Part shown: positions 1 to 7,391 of the stretch, piece by piece
Layout: each line of letters begins with the position of its first letter
Numbering within the stretch: the stretch's first letter is position 1
From: CAYVXE01 sp964455375
GTDB lineage: Bacteria; Zhuqueibacterota; Zhuqueibacteria; Oceanimicrobiales; Oceanimicrobiaceae
Reading direction: 5' to 3'
Length of the DNA stretch: 11,855 nucleotides
NCBI GenBank assembly: GCA_964455375.1
Contig: CAYVXE010000124.1
Span: 1-11,855, forward strand
The notes under the pieces: model-generated
What the model was told of the DNA's origin: nothing
The model's input: the letters and a program-made list of their open reading frames with translations, nothing else
Database searches by the model: none
Program-made: the position numbers and the translations under genes

Positions 1-2382
1 TAAGCTGCTAAAGAGACTTTGCAACCCTTTTTCCACATGTGCTTGCGCCGTACGGTGGAAAGCTTTTTCGGTATTCCACCTGATGACCGGATTATCTTTA
101 CTGCCGGTTATTAACAGGTCTAACGGCAATCGTTTCGAGTCCACCAGGAGAAAGTCGGGGACATTGACGGCTTTTTGACGGAACCGCTGGGTGAGCTGTT
201 CGGAAAGAAGCATGCTCATGGAAAAATTCAGCGCACCGTCTAACCCCATAAAACCGCCCAAGGAAATATCATTGCCCAAAACATTCAGTTTCATCTCATC
301 AAACGACAGCTTCTCATTCTTAAGTTTAAAGCTGTTATTTAACGTTCTAAAATTGACATTCTCAAAAGAAGGCAAATTCAAAAAATTTGCCAACGAATTC
401 AAAAGATTAAGATTTGCGATTTTCCCTTTGGAAACAACCGCACGACCATCTGCAACGATGTTTTTCTTTATCGCATCTATGGACGTCCCTTTGCCGGTGG
501 CGTTCATCTCTAAATCCATTTTACCAAAAAACGTGTCCTTCATGGGGATGGATACCGTTGCGAAGTCATTGACGTCTACGCCGCTGCATTTCAGTTTAAC
601 ATCATAGTCAAGTCCGCTGGGATCGTTAAAATCACCCCTGGCGTTCCCGGTCAGTTTCCCCGAGTAAAGATTTGAACGTACATTTTCGATGGTCAAAATG
701 TTGTGTCGTATACTGACCTTGGCGCGGACATCCGTCAGCGCAACATCGTTGGTAATCAATTTTTTGATGCGTACCTGGCTGTCCAGTTTGTCAAATGGCA
801 GCTGGATGTTTTCTTTCGTTGCCGACAAATTTTCCGGTGCCTTCGATTCCGACTCCGGAAACAGTTCATCCAGGTCTAACATTGGGGACGTAATGTTTAG
901 AACGCCCGTGCGATGGTTGACCGGGTCGAATATTTTTCCGGTAAGTGTGGCAGAAGATTTTCCTGCCCGCAAAGTCAAATTCGATATCTGAACATACTCA
1001 TCGGCTAAATTGAATTCGCCGGCAATATCCGTTAACGGAACGCTGAGGTTCGGGGATGTAAACGCGCCGCGACTGAGTTTTATTTTACCGTTGAATTTTG
1101 CATTCTTTGGCCGGTTTAAAAGACCGTTTGCTTTCATCGCTACCTGCATTCTACCTGACATACTCATCCCCTCCGGCAATGCCACATATTTTTTCACCTC
1201 ATTGAGCTCCAAATCAGTCTTCAGGTTCAGGTCAAAATGTGGATTTTGAATATCCAGAACCGACCCCGTCAATTCAATGGGCGTTTTGCCAAGTAACGCA
1301 GTCATATTCTCAATCGTTAACCTGCCATTTGAAAACCGTACATTCCCCGACAGGTCGGTAATCTTGTCAGGTAACGTCGGATAGTTTAATTCCAGATTTG
1401 TAAACGCCATTTGACCCTGCACCTGCGGAGACTTCTTCTCCGAAAACGCACCCTTCACATGCGCTTGCAAATCAATTTTGCCGGCTCCTTTAACCTTTCT
1501 GATCTCGGGGTAATTTTCAGATCCAAGAACCTTGAGCAAATCCGCTAACTCCATATCGTTTGAACTCAAGTGAAGATCGATTTGCGGCACGGTGTCATAC
1601 TGATCCACAGAACCGGTAAAGCGGAACTGTGCAGACAGGAGCGAGAGTTGCAAAAGGTCAATTCCCACATGTTTGGATTGTGTGTTGATTTTCAGACGAT
1701 GCTTTAGGGTCGCGGATGGAAGTTTAATCGCGTTAGATTTGCTATTCATATTATGGAAGTCAAAGCTCTTAATCCCGCTTTGCCCGTTTACGTCAATCTC
1801 CGATGCTTCGTTATCAAAGGACAAATACAGGTCTTCATCGATGCCGTCAATCGTGAGAGCAGTGTTTTTTTGATGATCCACATATTTTACAGCACCGCCC
1901 ACAATTTTCGCAGATCGAACGACCAAAGAAACCGGCGCAGCCTCCTTCTTCCCGGCATCGGGGTGAACGTTGCCATCTTCCACAGAAGTCGAAGCAAAAT
2001 TGAACACACCGCCCCTGTTTTTTTCAATCAGGATTTCCGGATCCTCAATAACGATGGATTCCACTTCGATGCGCTTGCTAAGCAGGGGGAGTAGTTTGAC
2101 ATTTAACAGGAGGTTTTGGACATGCAGTAGCGGACTCTTGCTGAAATTCTCGGCATTGGCGATGGTCACGTCTTCCGCATTTAAACAGAGTTGCGGGAAA
2201 ATTGTCACACCGGCTTGGCCGATTTCGACCTTTTTCCCGATGGCTTCGGAGAGATGATTGGCAATTGTATCTTTAAGATGGTGCGCAGGAAAGAATACTT
2301 TGGCTGCAATGAAGAGCGCTAAGTAAGCGACCAGTAATCCCCCGAGAAACCAAAGCGTCATTAATTTCAGTTTTCTTTTCAT
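1..2382 (-). CDS. AsmA family protein, 3' end beyond window
   Basis: One minus-strand frame is open without a stop from the ATG at 2382-2380 down to base 1 (794 codons), so the C-terminus is missing, probably by only a little. The protein begins with a short basic segment and one membrane helix (about residues 8-27), followed by a very long region of short beta-strand-like repeats typical of AsmA/TamB-like proteins. The last 200 residues in view have the AsmA C-terminal pattern: a GKMDLEMNATGKG-like stretch, then IKKNIVADGRAVVSKGKIAN, then LSFDEMKLNVLGNDISLGG. Family members are inner-membrane-anchored periplasmic proteins implicated in phospholipid transport and outer-membrane assembly. The start is supported by AGAGG at 2391-2395, 8 nt upstream. 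It lies 56 bp downstream of the TonB-like gene on the same strand and is probably co-transcribed with it. The family call is firm; the precise role is not known. Confidence 0.88.
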   Translation of the reverse strand, partial: MKRKLKLMTLWFLGGLLVAYLALFIAAKVFFPAHHLKDTIANHLSEAIGKKVEIGQAGVTIFPQLCLNAEDVTIANAENFSKSPLLHVQNLLLNVKLLPLLSKRIEVESIVIEDPEILIEKNRGGVFNFASTSVEDGNVHPDAGKKEAAPVSLVVRSAKIVGGAVKYVDHQKNTALTIDGIDEDLYLSFDNEASEIDVNGQSGIKSFDFHNMNSKSNAIKLPSATLKHRLKINTQSKHVGIDLLQLSLLSAQFRFTGSVDQYDTVPQIDLHLSSNDMELADLLKVLGSENYPEIRKVKGAGKIDLQAHVKGAFSEKKSPQVQGQMAFTNLELNYPTLPDKITDLSGNVRFSNGRLTIENMTALLGKTPIELTGSVLDIQNPHFDLNLKTDLELNEVKKYVALPEGMSMSGRMQVAMKANGLLNRPKNAKFNGKIKLSRGAFTSPNLSVPLTDIAGEFNLADEYVQISNLTLRAGKSSATLTGKIFDPVNHRTGVLNITSPMLDLDELFPESESKAPENLSATKENIQLPFDKLDSQVRIKKLITNDVALTDVRAKVSIRHNILTIENVRSNLYSGKLTGNARGDFNDPSGLDYDVKLKCSGVDVNDFATVSIPMKDTFFGKMDLEMNATGKGTSIDAIKKNIVADGRAVVSKGKIANLNLLNSLANFLNLPSFENVNFRTLNNSFKLKNEKLSFDEMKLNVLGNDISLGGFMGLDGALNFSMSMLLSEQLTQRFRQKAVNVPDFLLVDSKRLPLDLLITGSKDNPVIRWNTEKAFHRTAQAHVEKGLQSLFSSL

Positions 2383-2390
2383 TTCGTTGA

Positions 2391-2429
2391 CCTCTCAGGG
2401 TATTCTGCTTAAATTAGTTTGCACCTCCT
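2391..2429 (-). promoter_or_regulatory. Tandem ribosome-binding sites before the AsmA gene
   Basis: Read on the minus strand, a strong AGGAGGTG (2429-2422) lies 10 nt after the stop of the TonB-like gene, and a second, weaker AGAGG (2395-2391) lies 8 nt before the AsmA ATG. Only the second is correctly spaced. The first has no usable start codon at normal spacing; the GTG inside it opens a nine-codon frame ending in TGA at 2397-2395. The proximal site is likely real. The distal one may be a ribosome standby site or chance. Confidence 0.45.
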
Positions 2430-2438
2430 CTCATTTTG

Positions 2439-2993
2439 TTATTTTCTTGGCATAACCGCGCAACCGGTTCCGACCCCGATTGAAACACCTCCCTTACCCT
2501 GACCGTCTTTATATTTCTGAATGATAGAATTCAATTCAACCTCCGGACCATTGGTGCTCATGGGGTGAAATGCTGATGATGAATCAGCCGCCGCGCCGCC
2601 ATTTTTGATAAAATTAAACGATGCCTTCATTTGGCTCAGACCGGCCAAAGATGCCATAACGACTTTTTCTCTGCTCGCTTTCGCACCGCCAGCTTTCCCC
2701 GCGGCTTTAGCAGCCTGCGAACGGCTGGCACTGTTTTGCGGCGCCGCTTTTGCAATATTTTTTGTCTGAGAGATTTTCTTTGTAGGCGTCAGGTCGAATT
2801 CAATCGTTCTATCCCTCATGGCAGTCCGGCGGCTGCCGGACGTATTCATCCAAAAGGTTGCCAGAGCCACACCAATCATCAAATGCAGCACCAGCGAAAC
2901 AACGATGGCCTTTCGATTTGAAATCCCTTTGTGCAACGCCTTCTTCCATGTTCCATAGAAGCAGATTAGATAATTTTTGATTTTCATCATCAT
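2439..2993 (-). CDS. Hypothetical membrane-anchored protein with TonB-like N-terminus
   Basis: The 184-residue protein starts with a basic cytoplasmic stub (residues 1-28), then one membrane helix (about 29-48, containing SLVLHLMIGVALATF). A His near the start of the helix, as in SLVLH, is typical of TonB and TonB-like energy transducers, where it couples to an ExbB/ExbD-type motor. A charged TPTKK segment and an Ala/Lys/Ser-rich linker (about 72-112) follow. The C-terminus is glycine-rich (GKGGVSIGVGTG) and ends in VMPRK. I see neither a TonB C-terminal domain nor an AgmX/PglI-type one, so a receptor-contacting role is not supported. Three consecutive ATG codons start the frame. AAGGAG at 3004-2999 is 5 nt from the first and 8 nt from the second, so the second (2990) may be the true start. 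No ExbB or ExbD gene is in view. It is probably in an operon with the AsmA gene. Confidence 0.7.
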   Translation of the reverse strand: MMMKIKNYLICFYGTWKKALHKGISNRKAIVVSLVLHLMIGVALATFWMNTSGSRRTAMRDRTIEFDLTPTKKISQTKNIAKAAPQNSASRSQAAKAAGKAGGAKASREKVVMASLAGLSQMKASFNFIKNGGAAADSSSAFHPMSTNGPEVELNSIIQKYKDGQGKGGVSIGVGTGCAVMPRK

Positions 2994-3206
2994 GACTACT
3001 CCTTCTATAAATAATTAATGTCTCATGTCTCGCTTTCATAAGTCGTTCACCTATTAGAACGTTTTACAGTGTTCAAAAATTTCACGTTGTCTTTTTTTTA
3101 TTAAACCGTACCTGAACGAAGACAAAATAACATTGCCAGAAATAATCTTCAGGAGGTGGAGGTTTCAATAAAAAAAGGTTGACGTTAAAACCGAGAGGTG
3201 TAAAAA
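2994..3206. promoter_or_regulatory. Divergent intergenic region
   Basis: This 213-bp AT-rich stretch lies between two diverging genes and must carry the promoters of both the TonB-like/AsmA pair and the M48 peptidase gene. I could not pick a convincing -35/-10 pair for either direction. It includes an 8-base T-run near 3090-3110 and a purine-rich AGGAGGTGGAGG at 3151-3162 that has no properly spaced start codon. A minus-strand open frame extending to 3039 overlaps the TonB-like gene in another frame and looks like a shadow. Confidence 0.4.
3193..3200 (+). promoter_or_regulatory. Ribosome-binding site of the M48 peptidase gene
   Basis: GAGAGGTG lies 6 nt before the ATG at 3207 and fixes that start. 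A second, stronger AGGAGGTGG 56 nt upstream (3151-3159) is too far away to serve this ATG. Confidence 0.55.
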
Positions 3207-4667
3207 ATGAAGAATGTCCTCCATTTTCTCAAAAGAACACATGTTATTGCGCTCCTGCTGGTGATAAATGTGTTTACGTCATGCGCCGTCAATCCGGTGA
3301 CTGGCAAAAAGCAATTGAGCTTTCTTAGTTATGCTGATGAGGACAGGCTGGGGCGACAAGCAGATGGACAGGTCACAAATCAATATGGCCTTTACAATGA
3401 TAACCAGAAAGTGAATGACTATGTGAAGGCGCTTGGGCAAAGGATGGCGCATATTTCTCATCGTCCTTTTCTCGAATTTCATTTTCGGGTCGTGGATAGC
3501 CCTATCGTCAATGCGTTCGCATTACCGGGTGGCTATATTTATGTGACTCGGGGTCTGCTGGCATACATGAATTCAGAAGCGGAGTTAGCCGGCGTCGAAG
3601 GTCACGAGATCGGTCATGTGACCGCAAGACATGCCGCCAGTCAATACACAAAATCGCGGGTTACTCAATTCGGTTTCGGGATCGGCAGTATCTTTCTCGC
3701 ACCGACATCCATTCTTTTTAGTAATGCAACACAATTGGGTGTGGGGCTCATGTTTCTCGGATTCAGCCGTAAGGATGAAGAGCAGGCAGACTCTCTGGGC
3801 GTCGAGTATTCAAGTAGAATTGGCTATGATGCAACTCGTGTGGCCGGTTTTTTTAAAACGCTGCAAAGGATGCGGGAACAAAGCGGCCAGGATTTGCCGA
3901 CCTTTCTCTCTACACATCCGAATCCAATCAATCGTGAAACAACCACGCTCAGAATGGCAAAAAGATGGCAGAAAGAACTGCCGCCATTTCATTTTATGGT
4001 AAAGCGTGACCATTATTTAGATATTATCGACGGCCTGGTTTTTGGCAAAGAACGGCGCAAAGGCTTTACAGAGAATGGCTACTTTTACAATCCCCTTCTG
4101 GACTTTCAATTTCCCGTACCGGAAGGATGGGATTTAAAAAGTGCAGCACGACAAGTGCGAATGGAAAATAAGAAGGGAACCGCTGTCATCCTGTTCTCCG
4201 TGTCCGATCAAACCAGCGCTGACAAAGCTGCTTTCGAGTTTCTGAACAATCAAGACCTCAAACTGAAACGCGCTTCCACCACAACCATTAACGGTTTTAC
4301 AGCAGAGGTACGGGAAACCGAAATAACGCAGCAGCAGGAAACCCTGCAGATACTGTCATATTTTATTGAAAAAGATGGCAAGGTCTACACGTTTCAGAGT
4401 TTCAGTAAAACCAGATATTTTCAGGATTACCTGAGCACGTTCAAATATACAATGGACAATTTCGACCGCTTGAAGAATCAGGCGGCCAAAAACATTGAAC
4501 CAACGCGCGTTAAAATTATCACGGTTGACAAAGAAAGTACGCTGAAAGAACTGCTGACTCAGTACCCAAGCAATGAACTGTCCCTCGAGAAGATGGCAAT
4601 TCTGAATGGAATGAATCTGACTGATATCCTACCGGTTGGCAGCAGGATTAAAACCTTGACCAGATAG
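3207..4667 (+). CDS. M48 family zinc metalloprotease lipoprotein
   Basis: The 486-residue product begins with a lipoprotein signal: a basic N-terminus, a hydrophobic core, and a lipobox FTSC with Cys26 as the acylated residue. The CAVNPVTGKKQLSF stretch after it is the signature start of envelope M48 proteases of the BepA/LoiP type. The zinc motif HEIGH is at 133-137, the third ligand is probably Glu191 in EEQAD, and HPNPINR at 237-243 is the conserved downstream motif. These enzymes degrade or help fold outer-membrane and periplasmic proteins; the exact substrate cannot be told. After the catalytic domain there is an added beta-rich segment beginning near 290 (FQFPVPEGWDL) and a short C-terminal module from about 433 (VKIITVDKESTLKELLTQ to the end) resembling a LysM-like fold in rhythm. 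It stands alone, divergent from the TonB-like/AsmA pair, suggesting a shared envelope-maintenance role. Confidence 0.92.
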   Translation: MKNVLHFLKRTHVIALLLVINVFTSCAVNPVTGKKQLSFLSYADEDRLGRQADGQVTNQYGLYNDNQKVNDYVKALGQRMAHISHRPFLEFHFRVVDSPIVNAFALPGGYIYVTRGLLAYMNSEAELAGVEGHEIGHVTARHAASQYTKSRVTQFGFGIGSIFLAPTSILFSNATQLGVGLMFLGFSRKDEEQADSLGVEYSSRIGYDATRVAGFFKTLQRMREQSGQDLPTFLSTHPNPINRETTTLRMAKRWQKELPPFHFMVKRDHYLDIIDGLVFGKERRKGFTENGYFYNPLLDFQFPVPEGWDLKSAARQVRMENKKGTAVILFSVSDQTSADKAAFEFLNNQDLKLKRASTTTINGFTAEVRETEITQQQETLQILSYFIEKDGKVYTFQSFSKTRYFQDYLSTFKYTMDNFDRLKNQAAKNIEPTRVKIITVDKESTLKELLTQYPSNELSLEKMAILNGMNLTDILPVGSRIKTLTR

Positions 4668-4688
4668 CATTTGACCGACAAATCAATC

Positions 4689-4712
4689 CCGCATGTCGTT
4701 GCGGTCTGTTTT
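4689..4712 (+). terminator. Possible weak intrinsic terminator after the M48 gene
   Basis: A 5-bp GC stem CCGCA/TGCGG (4689-4693 and 4700-4704) with a 6-nt loop begins 21 nt after the stop codon and is followed by TCTGTTTT. The stem is short and the T-tract imperfect, so this is a weak candidate. Confidence 0.3.
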
Positions 4713-4835
4713 CAGCCGGAATCTGGCCCGGCGGACTTACGCGGAGATTTCAACGAATCCGGCAGGCCAGGCTGTTTTCGGTCCTTGAACCGTATCGTCG
4801 CAACACAGAAGATGCAGAGGTTTTTGCAATCGTAA

Positions 4836-4890
4836 TTTGGCTTGACAAACTTACAATCATTTACCATATTTCTATACATGGTGATTGAAT
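4836..4890. repeat. 55-bp sequence duplicated at the left edge of the gap
   Basis: These 55 bases are identical to 4991-5045 on the far side of the N gap. No longer match is possible because Ns follow. Exactly 55 bp fits an overlap of assembly k-mer length rather than a biological repeat. Confidence 0.9.
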
Positions 4891-4990
4891 NNNNNNNNNN
4901 NNNNNNNNNNNNNNNNNNNNNNNNNNNNNNNNNNNNNNNNNNNNNNNNNNNNNNNNNNNNNNNNNNNNNNNNNNNNNNNNNNNNNNNNNN
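4891..4990. other. Assembly gap of 100 Ns
   Basis: A run of exactly 100 Ns, the conventional placeholder for a gap of unknown size. Because both flanks carry the same 55 bp, the true sequence may have no gap at all: bases 4836-4890 and 4991-5045 could be one and the same segment. No coding sequence reaches the gap from either side. Confidence 0.97.
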
Positions 4991-5045
4991 TTTGGCTTGA
5001 CAAACTTACAATCATTTACCATATTTCTATACATGGTGATTGAAT
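4991..5045. repeat. 55-bp sequence duplicated at the right edge of the gap
   Basis: Identical over all 55 bases to 4836-4890, as described for that copy. It includes the promoter-like TTGACA element that probably serves the downstream GWxTD gene. Confidence 0.9.
4997..5025 (+). promoter_or_regulatory. Sigma70-like promoter upstream of the GWxTD gene
   Basis: A perfect -35 TTGACA (4997-5002) is followed after 17 bp by CATATT (5020-5025), which matches the TATAAT consensus at 4 of 6 positions. Transcription would start near 5033, giving a leader of about 185 nt that contains the 5101-5141 hairpin. The same element occurs at 4842-4870 in the left copy of the duplicated 55-mer, so there is probably only one promoter in the real genome. 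Confidence 0.45.
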
Positions 5046-5100
5046 GAAAACGCCCATTTCATCCGGCGGTTGCCCTTGGGCATCAACTTAAGCCCCCAAA

Positions 5101-5141
5101 CTGTCATTTCGAGTCAGGCGGCTGCAGGGTCGAAATGACAG
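5101..5141. repeat. CTGTCATTTCGA inverted repeat
   Basis: Perfect 12-bp arms CTGTCATTTCGA (5101-5112) and TCGAAATGACAG (5130-5141) enclose a 17-nt GC-rich loop. There is no T-run, so it does not look like a terminator. From memory, TGTCATTTCGA-type palindromes are scattered in many Bacteroidota and related genomes as small dispersed repeats, and this is probably one of them. It lies in the presumed untranslated leader of the GWxTD gene. Confidence 0.7.
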
Positions 5142-5218
5142 AAACGGGAGTTTTCGGCCAATCACTAAATAGGTAAACACAACCTGCACTTTAAAACCAA
5201 AATTGTACAATCGCAGAG

Positions 5219-7354
5219 ATGAAATCCAAAAACATCCACACGATCTCTTTGATTCTCATTGGAATATGTATGTCCGGCATCGTGTCTTATGCCCAAAATA
5301 AAAGCGCTCTTTCCAGCGCTGAATATTACAGGAATGGCATGTTTTTCAAAGAGCGGAATCAGTTCGACTTAGCAATCACCGCGTTCGAAAATGCCACCAA
5401 AAAGGACCGCAATTTTGCCGAAGCCTATCATCAATTGTCTCTTTTGTACATGCAACTCGGTACGGTTCATGCTCGGTCGAAAGCCACAAGGGCTCTGAAG
5501 AGGGCCTTGCGTTTGGATAGTAAGAATATCCTGTACAACCTGGACATGGCGAAATTGTCGCTGAAAAAAGAGATGAACGGCGACGCAACATCCTATTTTA
5601 AGAAAGTGCTTGAAATCGACCCCGGAAATGCGGAAGCGAATTACCGGCTCGGACTTTTGCAAATAGGTGATATGCTTTGGTATAAAAATTTGATCAATCC
5701 GCAGCAGGATATCGTTTTTGCATTCAACGAATACGCCACTAAGATAATGCATACAGCCAGAAATTATTTTTTGAATGCAATCAACAATGACCCCTATTTC
5801 GTCTTATCCTATTATCAACTGGCATTTATTGAATTCGAATTTTCGCATTACGATGCAATGATAAGGCTTTTAAAAAAGGGTCTCAAGAATCATCCAAAGA
5901 ATAAAAATCTGTATCTTTTTCTGGGTCTCGCTTATCAACGCAAAAGCATGTTTCCTCTGGCGCAAAAATATTTTGATCAGGCAAAACAGTTGATGACGCA
6001 AAAGGAGTTGCATGCATTGCAATCTACGTCGCATGTCTTAAGCCCGTCAATGATGAAAAAATATGCCGCTTTAAATGAAGCGGCGAAAAGCACATTTACG
6101 GACGGCTTTTGGAAACAACGGGATCCGCTTTTTTTTACAAAATTCAACGAAAGATTATTGGAACATTACAGTCGATTGGCTTACGTAAATTTACGATTTA
6201 GCGACTTTGAAAAGGGAATTGACGGCTGGGAAACAGACCAGGGAAAAACCTACATCCGTTTCGGTCCTCCTAAAAAAATGTATCGAACCAGGCCAAGTAT
6301 CGACGTGACCTTTGGCAACGCCTCCATAGATAATGACAAAAAATACCTGAACACATCGAAAGAAACCTGGTTCTACGACAACTTTAACCTCACTTTTGAA
6401 GATGAGTTTCTGAACAGGAAATTCCGGTTTAAAAAAGATTTTAACCCGGATAGAGATTCTAAAAGTAAATTTGAACAGCTCGTTAAAAAAGAACCGGAAC
6501 ATTACAAACCGCACATGCGAGGGTCTAAATTTGACTTCCCTTATTCCATCACGCAATTCAGAGACGCCTCCGGTGACACAAAAATTGAATTGTTTTATGG
6601 CGTTCCACCAAATAAGGTAAGCTTGTATCAATATGATGCTGATATCAGAGTAAAGCTCAAAACAGGCTTTTTCGTTTTTGACGACCATTGGCAGGAGTTA
6701 AATCGAACCGTAAAATATAGAAATAAATCCCTCATCAGTATACAAGACCCAAAGAATAACTATTTTAAGGTCGACCGTTTCCAGACGTCAATGGCGCCGG
6801 GAACGTTCAATATTGCTTTTGAAATTATGGATGAATTCACCGGCAATTACGGCCATATCAAGGACACATTAGCCGTACGTGCATTTGACAGGAGTCATCT
6901 CGACATGAGCGACCTGCTATTAGCCACCAACATCGAACCGGACTCCTCTGTTTCTATTTATGATTTTGAAAATATAAAAATAATTCCTAATTTATTTGGA
7001 CGTTTCAGTGCCCACGAACCCCTCTTTGTTTACTTCGAAATTTACAATCTTAGAAAAGTTGAAGACGGTGAAAGTCACTGCAACGTTGAAATCATTCTGA
7101 GTCCCGTTCAAAATCAAAAGGGTTCACTGACTAAATTTACTTCAGGTGTTGGCAGCATATTTGGATTCACTGCCGCAAAACAGAGCGAAGTCAGCATTAC
7201 CAATGAATATTTTGGCAATTCTGATACGCAACATATTTATAATGCTTTCCAATTAACCAACGCCAAACCGGGTGATTATAAATTAAAAGTCAGACTTACG
7301 GATGTGAATGGCGGCGCCACCGTTGAGAAGGAAACCACGCTAAATATTTATTAA
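5219..7354 (+). CDS. Secreted TPR protein with GWxTD domain
   Basis: The 711-residue protein has a Sec signal peptide (hydrophobic core about 8-22, likely cleavage after SYA at residue 25), so it works outside the inner membrane. Residues about 33-265 contain five or six TPR-like helical repeats (for example GDATSYFKKVLEIDPGNAEA and PKNKNLYLFLGLAYQRKSMF). The GWxTD signature, GWETDQGKTYIRFGPP, begins at residue 336 inside a conserved block of about 275-480. The C-terminal 230 residues look beta-rich with no family I can name. GWxTD domains have no established biochemical function; TPRs suggest a protein-interaction scaffold. The start follows a signal peptide immediately, but I see no Shine-Dalgarno beyond a poor AGAG touching the ATG. 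The stop is only 37 bp from the glutamine-synthetase-like gene with no terminator between, so read-through transcription is likely. Confidence 0.85.
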   Translation: MKSKNIHTISLILIGICMSGIVSYAQNKSALSSAEYYRNGMFFKERNQFDLAITAFENATKKDRNFAEAYHQLSLLYMQLGTVHARSKATRALKRALRLDSKNILYNLDMAKLSLKKEMNGDATSYFKKVLEIDPGNAEANYRLGLLQIGDMLWYKNLINPQQDIVFAFNEYATKIMHTARNYFLNAINNDPYFVLSYYQLAFIEFEFSHYDAMIRLLKKGLKNHPKNKNLYLFLGLAYQRKSMFPLAQKYFDQAKQLMTQKELHALQSTSHVLSPSMMKKYAALNEAAKSTFTDGFWKQRDPLFFTKFNERLLEHYSRLAYVNLRFSDFEKGIDGWETDQGKTYIRFGPPKKMYRTRPSIDVTFGNASIDNDKKYLNTSKETWFYDNFNLTFEDEFLNRKFRFKKDFNPDRDSKSKFEQLVKKEPEHYKPHMRGSKFDFPYSITQFRDASGDTKIELFYGVPPNKVSLYQYDADIRVKLKTGFFVFDDHWQELNRTVKYRNKSLISIQDPKNNYFKVDRFQTSMAPGTFNIAFEIMDEFTGNYGHIKDTLAVRAFDRSHLDMSDLLLATNIEPDSSVSIYDFENIKIIPNLFGRFSAHEPLFVYFEIYNLRKVEDGESHCNVEIILSPVQNQKGSLTKFTSGVGSIFGFTAAKQSEVSITNEYFGNSDTQHIYNAFQLTNAKPGDYKLKVRLTDVNGGATVEKETTLNIY

Positions 7355-7382
7355 AGTTCCACTGTCTGTCGGTTCAATTACT

Positions 7383-7387
7383 GGAGG
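7383..7387 (+). promoter_or_regulatory. Ribosome-binding site of the ligase gene
   Basis: GGAGG (7383-7387) precedes the ATG at 7392 by 4 nt. It is the best Shine-Dalgarno on the right side of the window and contrasts with the poor signal before the GWxTD gene just upstream. Confidence 0.6.
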
Positions 7388-7391
7388 AATT

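Noticed and set aside
191..2257. Several plus-strand open frames of 66-138 codons
   Set aside because: They lie wholly inside the continuous minus-strand AsmA frame, show no recognisable motifs and have the composition of antisense shadows.
3156..3182. Eight-codon GTG mini-frame (VEVSIKKG) after AGGAGGTG, as a leader peptide
   Set aside because: The start codon overlaps the ribosome-binding sequence itself, so it could not be initiated from it. There is no attenuator-like hairpin or run of one amino-acid codon.
4715..4732. GCCGG/CCGGC hairpin after the M48 gene as a terminator
   Set aside because: Only a 5-bp stem with no T-run. The CCGCA/TGCGG stem just upstream, with a TCTGTTTT tail, is the better though still weak candidate.
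4836..5045. Terminal direct repeats of a transposon or an att-site pair flanking an unassembled element
   Set aside because: Exact identity over precisely 55 bp abutting Ns on both sides is better explained by a k-mer overlap between contigs. No transposase or integrase is nearby.
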